Source of the DNA: Hydra vulgaris
Taxonomy: Eukaryota; Cnidaria; Hydrozoa; Anthoathecata; Hydridae
Direction of reading: 5' to 3'
Length of the DNA stretch: 64,000 nt
NCBI RefSeq assembly: GCF_038396675.1
Contig: NC_088934.1
Location: forward strand, 3,042,001 to 3,106,000
Shown piece by piece: positions 1 to 10,700 of this stretch. Each line of letters starts with the position of its first letter. Position 1 is the first letter of the stretch. Position numbers and translations under genes: made by a program. The notes under the pieces are model-generated. The model saw only the letters and a list, made by a program, of their open reading frames with translations, ran no database searches and had not been told where the DNA came from.

Positions 1-234
1 AATTCAAAATTTTTTGTTTTACAATGATTGATTCAATAAAGATGTCGTTATAAGACATATTTGTTTCTTTGAAAAAAATAACAGACGACTTTAATTTACC
101 GGCTGGCAATCTTTTTCTATTTTTAACAATAGAAGTTTTAGAATCTATTCTATTATAAGGCAAATATCTTAAAATAAATGAAGAGCAATTTATAAATGAA
201 ATAAACTGCTTTAAGCACCAAATGATTAAACTAT

Positions 235-829
235 TGTGGGGGAGAAGTGGCACACGTAAATTTTTTTCAGGGTAATTGCAATATCTTTTTTATTTGATAT
301 ATAAACTGAACCAAACAAATTTTTACAAATAAACTTTCTTTTTAGACACCGATTCAATCCCCTTAGGTTTCCAGCAAACTATAACTAAATAAACAAATTT
401 TTGCTTTTTAAGAAACCGTTCCATAGGGGTAAAGTGGGGCTAGTGTGAGTAGAAGTGGGACGAATAATTTTAAAACAACATTTTAACACAAATTATTAAA
501 TAGAAACTGATAAAAGCATAAAATCATCAAATCGACATAACAATGTTCAAGAGCTTTCACCAATCGAAATAACCAAATGGCAATGGGGATGATGCGGGCA
601 TAAATACTTCTTTTTTTTAACCCACTTCACCCCAATGTAAACACTTTTTTAAGGTAAATTTCAAAACTAGGGTTTCTAGCACACCCAGGGAAACAATGCA
701 ATTTTTGCTTAATAGAGGGGAAGAAATTTAATTGTTTACATTAAAAAGCAGTATTTAGGCACCACTCCTAATTAGAAATTTCAGGTTATCCCACTTCTCC
801 CGCGTCCCACTTCTCTCTACTCTTCCCTA
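235..829. mobile_element. Putative non-autonomous DNA element with G-rich ends
   Basis: The left end reads GTGGGGGAGAAGTGGC. The right end, read inward on the opposite strand, carries related G-rich blocks (AGAGAAGTGGGACGCGGGAG). Further copies of the AAGTGGG motif lie internally near 430-460. The G-rich blocks stand out from the AT-rich surroundings. No ORF of note and no clear target duplication were found. The termini are only partly complementary, so this is an inference from end composition. Confidence 0.4.
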
Positions 830-831
830 AA

Positions 832-1560
832 ACAAAAAAAAAATCGATGACATGTTTCATTTGTATCTTTTAAATGTTCTTGCTCCATGGGAGTTACAAC
901 AACCGTACCCGAATATCAACCAATCGTACCCTAATATCGAACCAGCTCTGAAAACATTTCTTACAGTCTCAACCACCGTAATCATTGCTAAAAGGTATTG
1001 CAGCAAACTAAAAAGTATTAAAATGAGTTTCTATTGTTATGTATGAGATAGTGAGGATGAAAAATTGACACTATTGCTTTTATTTATAATACATGATACT
1101 TCAAGTCTTCCTGTAGTCTGTATCAACGCAACAATATCCAGTTTTATCCATTAAGTTATTTGGTATTATTTAGTAAATAATAAACGGTAAATTTCTATTG
1201 TCTCTGTCTTTTTTGTTTTTTATATCCGCGTTTTATGATTATCACTAATATACCACATAATTATTGTCATGAATAAAATATTGACAAAATGAGAAATTCA
1301 TTCATTAAAAAATGCAAAGCTGAAACTTGTCAATTATCATGGGCGCCAATTCTGAATAAACATTGCTAAATTCTCCTTTTGTTAATCGCTCACCATTCCG
1401 AAAAAAGATTTTTTTGGAAGCTGTTGAAAATCTTTTAAATCATACTAAATAATTCATAAATAAGTTTGCTCCCAAATTGCTGTCATTTCCTCTGTGTGAC
1501 CTTTCATCGCATGAAATAATTAAAAAAAAACATTTTTCTATCAATCTAGCCATCCTTTTT
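832..1560. other. AT-rich DNA, nothing recognised
   Basis: A 64-codon open frame at 852-1046 (+) has no recognisable motif and looks like chance. Nothing else stands out. Confidence 0.5.
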
Positions 1561-1797
1561 AAGGAGGGGTGAACTTTCTGTAATAAAATCGTTAACTTTT
1601 TAAAGTACCTAAAAAATCACGGTTTTCAACACTTAACTTTTGACTTGTAAAGTTAAAGCATTTTTTTCTATTTAAAAGTCAAATTATAAGTTTAAAAAGT
1701 TAAGAAATTTCGACTCCTAATTTCGTTTATAGTGACTCCCTTTAAATTTTAGAAACATTTGTGACCCTCCTGTTTATTACAGTTTATCCCCCCGTTT
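1561..1797. mobile_element. Small foldback (MITE-like) element
   Basis: A G-rich left end (GGAGGGGTGAAC followed by TGTAATAAA) is mirrored by CCTCC, TTTATTACAG and TCCCCCC on the right. Inner blocks GTTAACTTTTTAAAG and TTTAAAAAGTTAAG also pair. There is no coding potential. Arms are imperfect and the target duplication is not visible. Confidence 0.45.
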
Positions 1798-1983
1798 ATT
1801 GGGCACCTAAGAATAAAAGTGATTGGAAGCAAAATATTTATGCAAAACATCATATTTATGTTATGAAACCAATATATTTGTGTGAAAAACAATTTATTAG
1901 TAAATTTTTTTATTTTTTTCAATAAAATAAGTGTTTATAACAGTTTTAAAGATGATAGGTACATGCACATACATGATAAAAGT

Positions 1984-3000
1984 TCAATATTTAATGGAAG
2001 CATAGTTATTGTCAATTACCATTTGGATACGTTTTGGCATGCTGTTAACAAGTTTTGTACAATAGTCTGGTGTAATTTCATGGATCCACACTGATTTGAT
2101 TGCTTCAACTAAATCATTATAGGATCTAGGCTTTTTGGCAGCAACTTTTACTTTCATAATATGCCAACAATTTTCAATAACATTAAGATCTGGTGATGAC
2201 CCAGGCCAATTTTCAAGGGTTTGAATTCCTTCATCAGCAAACCACTTCTTTATAATTTTGGCTGTGTGGCATGGTGCCCACCCTGTTGGAAATAAGTGCA
2301 GTTCAAGATCTGCATGATAGGTGGCAACTTCTCCTTCATAACATCCAAATAGACTTTGCTGTTTATTGTGGTATTCTTGGGCATTATCCATAATGGCCCA
2401 CGTCCTTTGGCAGAAATAGCACCCCAAACCATACAAGACACAGGAGCCTTGACAATGCTAACTGTATATTTTAGCATATATCTACAGTTTTTTGGTCTTC
2501 TTACAAAGTTGTTTGTAACATTAAATTGTTTAATACATGTTTCATCAAAAAAAAGAACTTTAGACCAATTTTCTCCAGTCCAATTTTTGTAGCGCTGACA
2601 AAATATTTTTCGATCTTTTAGGTTTTTTAATGATAAAAAAGGTTTTTTTGCTAACTTGCATGCCTTCATTTTGAAATCAACCAAAAGTCTTCTTCTAACT
2701 GTTCGGTCACTTACTTTTTTCTCAATAAAAATTTCTTTTGAAATCTCGTGTGCAGATAGCCGTGGATTTGCATGGCTGATCCGGCCAAAAAAACTTGTCA
2801 GTTCTTGAGGTGGTTGCTCTGGGCCTGCCTGATCTCATCTTTGAAGTAAAATTTAATTGGGGCTCTTCTTTATACCTTTTTAAAGTTCTACTTACAAATG
2901 ATAATGAACAACCAAGCTTTTCAGATATTTCTCTTTGAACTAAACCTTTTTCATATAATGCATCAATAATTCCTCTTTTTTTAGGTGAAAGTTCTGGCAT
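1984..3000 (-). pseudogene. Tc1-like transposase pseudogene
   Basis: The N-terminal helix-turn-helix region begins at the methionine near 3000 (MPELSPKKRG, then SEKLGCSLSFVSRTLKR and SGRPRATTSRT). A second frame (2684-2250) carries the first catalytic aspartate in KVLFFDET and the conserved VWGAIS block. A third frame (to 1984) carries APCHTAKIIKKW and the last catalytic block SPDLNVIENCW. At least two frameshifts separate these. The second catalytic aspartate, normally in QQDGAPCHT, reads as glycine at the frameshift, so even a repaired frame would lack one of the three metal-binding acidic residues. Family assignment rests on motif order and is secure; activity is not possible as read. Confidence 0.88.
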
Positions 3001-3144
3001 AATATAGCTGATAAATTGCTTATGAATAATAAAAAACGATAATAAATTGCGCAATATACAAATATGTAACTATAAACATATTGCTATGTAAAAACAAGAG
3101 CATCAAACTTTCAAAATTTATACTTTAGATCAAAAATAAATTTT

Positions 3145-3190
3145 TTTGGTCGTTAAATGTTTTGTTCCAAGACTTTTGGCCAACACTGTA
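3145..3190 (-). repeat. Tc1-type terminal inverted repeat (surviving end)
   Basis: Read on the - strand it starts TA then CAGTGTTGGCCAAAAGTC, the usual Tc1/mariner terminus next to a TA target site. It is followed inward by the transposase N-terminus 145 bp away. Confidence 0.8.
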
Positions 3191-3288
3191 TATTTTTTAT
3201 TTATAATTTATAACTTAAGATTTATAACTTTTTATTTATTTATAATTTATAACTTACAATTTATAATTTTTATAATGATGGTGAGAAA

Positions 3289-5276
3289 TTCAAAATTGAA
3301 CTCAGGTTTTCTATTTGAACAAATAAACTCCTAAATAAGGTATATAAAACTAGCTTATTTTGGAAATGTATTTGACGGTAATTACGTAAATGAAGAAAAA
3401 ACTGGAGAACGATGTAATGGTGTCTAAAGAATAAATAAGTGGTACACCTTAAACATAAACATAATTTAAAAAAATGAATATACCTTAGATATAATTATGA
3501 CTAGAAAATTCAGTAAAACTGTTAGGTTTAAATGAATTGCTTTGTAGTAATCTTAGTCTACCAGTAAGTCTACCAGTAAGTCAATCCAAAATCTCTCCAA
3601 CTCAAGGATCATATGGGATCTCCAGAGAAAGAAAAAATATTAGCTTAATAATACTCATCTTACGGCCGCCAAGAGTCTGGCCAACCCCTAAACTATGGTC
3701 TACGGGCATGGTTGAGTGATGGGAATAAGTTTGTATTCAAAAAATTTCCATAATGCTGATAGCATTATCATAGTAAGCTAAATTTTTCCTTGAATTTGTT
3801 ATTATAAATCAAACCAACAAAATACAAATAATTGTGGCATTGAACTTACATTTATGAACTCATTCAATTAAATAGAAAAATATGTTGATTCTTTAATTTT
3901 ATTAGTAACATTTTCTTTGTTCCTTTTTCTAGCCTTCGTTTAATTGTAATATTTGATAAAGATCTACCTTATTCTTCAAATATAAATATAAAAATTTATT
4001 TTGATTATGTCTAATGATAATTTAATCTTCGCAGTGATTTAAATTATCTTGTAAAAAAATTATTATCTTGTGTTCAAAGATCAGATACCACTTATTTAAG
4101 TGAGTAGCTAGCATTATGGGTTTTATAGAGTCATTTTCTCATACTTTATAACAAATATCAAACTATAGGTTTATTTAAGCATGTAAGTAAAGCCATATCT
4201 CATATATTCATCATTTGTTCAAAGAATAGGCCTTTTTTAATTGTATAAATAAACATTTAAAATATTAAAAACATTAATATAAAAAACATTACTAATGTAA
4301 CATTCGTTAAAGCATTATTAATGTAAATATATTAGAGATAAATGTTGTATATATTTTCATTGAAATAATAATTAGTTTATTTCAATCAAATAAGTTAAAA
4401 AAATTATTTTGATCATAAGATGAGATAAAATGGTTTCATACGGCTTATTAAACTTTAATGTTATAATATATAACATTTGTTGATTTATATTGGTCCACAA
4501 GTCCTGTTCTATTCATGTTCGGTCGATTAATGTTCGGTTAATCGATTAACCGATTGGCTTATTTTAGATCGCCAATGGATAAACGCCGATTTTGTGTAAC
4601 ATAATTTAAGTTTCAATTTTATTTTTATTTTATACTTTGAATTTTTTTTTTGTTAAACAAAAAAAAAAAAAAATTTTATTTAGAGAGTAGTAAAAACGAT
4701 AGTTGCTTTGTGTGAATACTTTTTAAACACAAAGCAACCATCACTACTATAACAATAAAAAGAATTTAATTCCGTTTATTTGGTATTGCTTTAGAATTTT
4801 ATATTGTAAGAAACTGATTAATTCAACATATTTGAGAAAAAGAATCCCTAGCGGTAACTTTGGTAAGGTGCAAAAATGATGCAAATTGGTCAAATAAATA
4901 GAAAACAAACCTCAAATATTGTTGATTATGATAATAAACCTGATAAACTGTGGTCATTTTCTTAATTAATTGGTTATGAAAAATGCAACCATATTTTTTT
5001 TAAACTAAGATAGTGAATAAGCATTGTTTAATATAAATTCTTACACTTCTGTTCTGTTGAATATTATTTCTTACAGTTTTGTTCTGTTAAATATAAGTTC
5101 TCACAAAGTTTGAATTATGCATAATTTTATTTTAAAGTCAATACAATTTTCTCTATTAATATAGTTTCACTACATTTTATATAGCTGTTTTTTTACATTG
5201 CATAAAATTACAATTTGTGATTGTATTTCCTAATTTTGCTTAGTTCTTAATATTTTTATACTTTATATCAATATCG
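3289..5276. other. AT-rich intergenic DNA with one GC-richer relic
   Basis: Mostly featureless. 3537-3720 has a higher GC block (around TACGGCCGCCAAGAGTCTGG) that looks like a fragment of a dispersed repeat, but I cannot assign it. A hairpin lies at 4702-4738. Confidence 0.4.
4702..4738. repeat. Perfect 12-bp inverted repeat
   Basis: GTTGCTTTGTGT pairs with ACACAAAGCAAC across a 13-nt loop, with further partial pairing outside. One of many short perfect hairpins in this window. Confidence 0.7.
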
Positions 5277-5891
5277 TCTAAATGTGTTTTGCTAATCTCA
5301 CGTTAAAGTAAAAATATTAAATCTAATAAATGTGATTTGCTAATCTCACGTCAAAGTAAAAATATTAAATCTAATAAATGTGTTTTGCTAATCTCACGTC
5401 AAAGTAAAAATATTAAATCTAATAAATGTGTTTTGCTAATCTCACGTTAAAGTAAAAATATTAAATCTAATAAATGTGTTTTGCTAATCTCACGTTAAAG
5501 TAAAAATATTAAATCTAATAAATGTGATTTGCTAATCTCACGTTAAAGTAAAAATATTAAATCTAATAAATGTATTTTGCTAATCTCACGTTAAAGTAAA
5601 AATATTAAATCTAATAAATGTGTTTTGCTAATCTCACGTTAAAGTAAAAACATTAAATCTAATAAATGTGTTTTGCTAATCTCACGTTAAAGTAAAAACA
5701 TTAAATCTAATAAATGTATTTTGCTAATCTCACGTTAAAGTAAAAATATTAAATCTAATAAATGTGTTTTGCTAATCTCACGTTAAAGTAAAAATATTAA
5801 ATCTAATAAATGTGATTTGCTAATCTCACGTTAAAGTAAAAATATTAAATCTAATAAATGTATTTTGCTAATCTCACGTTAAAGTAAAAAT
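5277..5891. repeat. 48-bp tandem repeat, about 13 copies
   Basis: Each unit contains TTTTGCTAATCTCACGTTAA followed by AGTAAAAATATTAAATCTAA. The period is exactly 48 bp with no indels from 5281 to 5890. Single-base variants mark sub-lineages; the variant order of units 5-6-7 recurs in units 11-12-13, suggesting duplication of a six-unit block. Confidence 0.95.
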
Positions 5892-5893
5892 CT

Positions 5894-7454
5894 AATAAAA
5901 AATATAAAAACTGCTACTAAAAAAAAATCAGATTTACATTTAAATTTAAATGAATTTTGCTTATCAAAAAAAAAAAAAAAGAGAGAGAGAATGCAGAAAC
6001 AGAAGGTAAAGAATAGAGAAGAGGGGGCAAACTACAGAGATAGAAGAAAAGGAATAAAGAAGAGAGGCAAACTATAGAAATTGAGGCAAAAGAAAATTAT
6101 CCAAAAAGCAATGCAGAATTGCTTTAGCATGTTGCATGATAAAAACGAAAACTCTTTTCCCAATACTTATAGTAAAACGATTGATTTTTTTGTCATTCTT
6201 TTGTTTGTTTGTTTGTTACTCTTACTTCTGACTCTCTACTGTTATGTTATGCTCTTGACCCTCGCCTGATTGTTTAAACTTAATTGCTCATTTTTGCGAT
6301 AAGATAATTTTTGTCAACGGGGAGAACAACGCCACATTTTCTTAACACTGCAATTTTAACAAAAAAGCGCTGACACAGTTTCAAATAAAACACTATTTGC
6401 GTCGGGAGTTGGGCACGTGTTTCCAAATAATGTCAAATCTTTGATTTTTCTTTTTTTTACACATATTTCAAATTCCAGTTTACCTTTTCGTTTATAAAAA
6501 CAATTAATAGACACCAATAAAAATGAATGCACTCTAGTAATTCACACAGCTGCTTGCAAATGTTAAATCAAGTTTATTTTATTATTCAAACGCATAATTC
6601 AAAAACATATAACAACGCAGAGATAAACTAAAAAAGTTACTTCATATTTTGAATCAAACAATATCGATGATAAATATAAAGCTTGCTTCAGCGTAGAAAA
6701 GATTGTAAAAGTTATGTACCTGTAGTTCACAGTAGCTTATGATATATTCGATTTTTTGCTGTAATAAAGTAATTTCTATATTATGTTTATTATAATAATT
6801 TCTTTGAATAATTAGTTGTAAAAAATACTTTTTTTATATTTTCTTTTATATTATTTGTTTTAAGAAGTTTCTACAATATAGATACAACAAGTAAAAATTA
6901 AGTAAATAGTTTTAATGATAATTAATAATTATTTGTTTTATAATTCATATGATAATAATAACTATAACAATAATGATTTTTGTTGTTATTCTTAATAAAA
7001 TTACAAAAAATAATAGGTTCAACAACCTCGAATCCCCTGTAAATCCCTTATACCCTCTTCCCTTATCCACCTACAAAATAGTTTGTTAGTCTCTCATTCT
7101 TTAAATTTCTAGTACAGATATAAATTTTGTGCAGGAGTTATATTGCATTAGTAAATTTTATAACATGAATTTTTTTTGGGGTACAAATTCTTAATCGCAA
7201 AATAGAGTGACATGGTAACCAAACATAATATTGTTTTGATCCATTTTAAATGTTTTAAAGCTTATTTTTAATTTGTCATTCCACTATTTTAAATCACCTC
7301 ATTTAAGATTATTTAGTTTTTTTAGTTTATTTATTAGTGAACTGATAAGTGTATTCCTTCAGATAATGTTGTAAAATGCATCCCTATTTTTTATGTATTA
7401 AGACAAGTCAAAAAGTGAAATTATCTTTATGCTTTTTTTTATAAGGAAACAGTT
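5894..7454. other. Region upstream of GSS
   Basis: AT-rich, with a short GA-rich stretch at 5982-6070 and a slightly GC-richer part at 6300-6430. No core promoter element can be singled out at this base composition. The 62-codon frame at 6081-6269 has no recognisable motif. Confidence 0.4.
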
Positions 7455-7464
7455 TTTGTTTTAG
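7455..7464 (+). promoter_or_regulatory. Candidate 3' splice acceptor in the GSS leader
   Basis: TTTTGTTTTAG followed by GTTTAATC sits 40 nt before the GSS start codon. It could be the acceptor of a 5' UTR intron or a spliced-leader trans-splice site, a process known in Hydra. The sequence alone cannot separate these. Confidence 0.4.
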
Positions 7465-7504
7465 GTTTAATCAATTTGTCAGCAAGGTTTAAAAAAATAC
7501 TAAA

Positions 7505-7767
7505 ATGGATATTTATGAAAATCTTAAACTTGATGAAGCTGAAATTAATGAACTTGCAGACACAGCTAAAGATTGGGTTACTCTTCATGGAATGATCATG
7601 CGAAATAATAATGACAGAAAATTGCTTAACTATGCCCCATTTATGTTGTTTCCTTCACCATTTCCTAGGTATCTTTATGAAGAAGCTTTTTCTGTACAAG
7701 CTGATCTGCAAGAGTTGGTTTACAAAGCCAGTTGTGATCATGAATTTATTTATGATGCTTTAAAAAG
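7505..7767 (+). CDS. GSS: GSS exon 1
   Basis: Starts at AAAATGG and encodes residues 1-87 plus two bases of codon 88 (phase 2). Holds the N-terminal substrate-domain motif [12 protein letters not shown]. Donor AAG/GTATTC. Confidence 0.93.
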
Positions 7768-10700
7768 GTATTCATTCTGTTTCTATATAAATGTATAATA
7801 TGGTGTATTTGTAAATATAACCTTAAAAAATTTTTTGGTTTTAACATGAGACCAAAAACAACATAAGACTAAAGTTTTTTTTGATGTTTTTTTGGTCTCA
7901 ACACTCCCCATTATCAATTATTCTAAAATTTTTCACGATACTCTCCTCCTCTATTTACAGACATCATTTAGAGGACTTCTTATATTACTTTTATATTAAG
8001 ACACTGCATGCAATTTAGGCATGCAGTGTCTTAATATATTATTTATATTTTGCACACTTTAAGTTTTAAAATGTTTCCAAACTTTAATAGTGACAGTTCT
8101 TCAGGAAAAAAAAGAAAAAGGAAATGTAATAAATAAGTGAATCATTATTTTATTTTTGCTGTATTTAAAGTACTTCATATTTAAATAGCTCAAATCTTTA
8201 ATTGATATATAATCTGAAGCTTCTGCAAATGGCTATTTTAGTATCAGTATATCAGCATCATTTATTTTATCATTTTAAAAAGTGTTTGTGGGTAGCTGAG
8301 GTTCTTTAGTAATAAAGAAGGCAACTCACTTTGAAGTGAACTTTAAAAATAAAAAATACACTGTAATAATAAAATTAAAACATTTAACTGTCAGAAAGTC
8401 TTTTAAAAACATTCACCTGTCAGAATTTCTTTAAAAATTCTCAGCAACTTACTTCCTAATGATGTAAAAAATTCTTTTATTTTTTTTTACACAGTGTCAT
8501 TGTGCATGATGAGTTTACCAGGAAACAGTTTGAAATCTATGATCAAGTCAGAAAAGAAGGAATTAAACAGGTATTAAATCTAGTTATAAAATGTTATTTA
8601 TAAAGTAGTTAAAAATATTTCTAATAATTTTTTCTCAAAAAATAATTTGATGTTTGATGCAATAGTGATGTTTTTGGAAGCTGTACCCCTCTGTTGAACT
8701 CTTCTTAGTTTTTCAAGGAAGTGAGTTTTATTCTTCTGTAGTTTTTCAATGAAGTGAGTTCAAGGAAATTTTATTCTTCTGTAGCTTTACAATAAGTTCT
8801 TATGATAAAGATTTTATGGACAAAAATTTTTTTTTTAAATATTGAAACAATTTAGATATATAGAAATCAACCTTAACGAGAACTCTTTTTTTAATATTTA
8901 TAGAAAAATGATTGATTTTTTTTGTCATTCTTCTTTTTTATTATTATTATTCTTCTGTACCTAAAATTTTTTGAGGTATTAACTTGCAATTGAAATAATA
9001 TTCCAATCTTGCGATAGTGTTTTCCAAAGCTTCTTGTCTTGAAAGCTTTTTGTCTTGCAAAGTTCAAAACAATAAAGCTCATCTTTATTTTTTATTTTTT
9101 AAGTTTTATGCTTTGCTTTTGCCTGTTTTTGTTATAATTTTTAAGTAACTTTTCATTTAAATAGTGTTTACGTTGAGTCTATTTAAAAATAAATATATTT
9201 GAAAACAAATGTTAAAAAATTTAGTTGCTTATTTTTGCAATAAAATTCGATGTTATCACAAAATAATTTTTTGTTATTTAAAAAAAAAAAAGTAAAACAG
9301 TAGGCAATAAATTGTCTTCTTTGTCAAAAGTTTTTTCTAAAAAGAAATATTTTGTTGTATCAGTAGAAATCAATATTTTGAAAACTTATTTTTTTTCCAA
9401 CAAATTTAAAATAATTTGTGCAAGTAATGTGTTGCATAGTACCAGTTTATCAGTTAATCAACAGTAGCTGTTAAGTAGATAATAATAATAATTATTTACT
9501 AAATTTTATTTAAAATTTAAATATAAACAACTTTCTTTATATTATTTATTATTTTAATCAAACGTTGTTAAATTGAAAATTATAAGAAAAGTTAAAAGTT
9601 GTACACAAAAGCATTTTGCAAACAATCTTTAGATATAGAATTTATGTTAATAGCTTGATTTAAAAAATTTTTTGCAGGCAGTACAACCTGTTACAAACTG
9701 TTTTTTTTGTTTTTTTTCAAACAAATTTGTAATTTTTGTAAAATCATAGCTTATAAATGAGATGAGGCTTTTGCTTCAAATTTTCAGGGTTTGTTCTACA
9801 TATAAGGATAAAGGGCCTGAACTAAAACTGATGTCAAAAACAAAGTACTTCATGAGTTATTAAATTTTTTCTGTTTCATTTCATCAGCTGACTCTCCAAT
9901 TTTTGATGTTTTTCCAAAATAAAATCAAAAATTACAATTTTTATCACGAGTTTTGGCATTAATTTTCATTCAGGCCCTTCGTTTTAAGCATATAAAATAT
10001 TTTACTAAATATGAAGCTCTAGTTTCTAGTAGTTTTTTAGTTATCATTTTTCAAAATTAGGTTCAAAACAACACATTTTACAACCTTTTAACCATGTTTT
10101 TGTAATTTTCGGAAAAAATTGTTGCAAAACTTTTTTCCATCTCTTATTACTCATAATATAACATAATTTAATTAAAAATAATAAAATTTGAAAAAGTTTT
10201 TTTAGTGGTGAAACACCTTAAATCAATTTGAAATGGCAAATAATTGCAAATAATTTTTGAGTATAATATATAGCCATTTCCTTTCAAAATAATGCAATAA
10301 TGGTTGGCTATTATTTAAGTTATTAGTTTCTAATTTTCTGAGAAAACACAAGGTGGAGCATTTTCTTAAGAGTGTCAATCTCTTTCATCACTGCAACCTT
10401 GTGGGGTATAGAATGTCCTCAAACTCCACTTTCTGTGTTGTTATCTTGATTTTTATTCCAGAAAACCTTGTTCATCTTATCTGATGCACAATTTAATTAA
10501 TAAAACAATGTCTTAATGATAAAATCACTCTCTACTAGTTTTTATTGTAACTAAAAAACCTTACATTAGGAATAAAATGTTTAGAAAAAAAAAATTTTGT
10601 TTTGGATTTAAAAGTAAAAAGATTCATATCTTTAGTAGCAGAGCAAAAGTTGCATATTATCTTTAGTAGCAGAGCAAAAGTTGCATATTATTTTTAGTAG

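Larger units (their letters stand above)
1984..3190 (-). mobile_element. Decayed Tc1/mariner-family transposon
   Basis: The 5' end (right side) is a canonical Tc1-type terminus, 3145-3190 read on the - strand, starting TACAGTGTTGGCCAAAAGTC. Inside is a Tc1-like transposase broken by frameshifts. I could not find the matching left terminal repeat just past 1984, so the 3' end is lost or very diverged. The element is inactive by sequence. Confidence 0.85.

Noticed and set aside
852..1046. 64-codon open frame
   Set aside because: No motif, no splice context, and frames of this length are frequent by chance here.
7993..8037. microRNA precursor
   Set aside because: A 19-bp perfect stem in 45 nt is too short for a standard animal precursor, and similar unrelated hairpins are scattered throughout.
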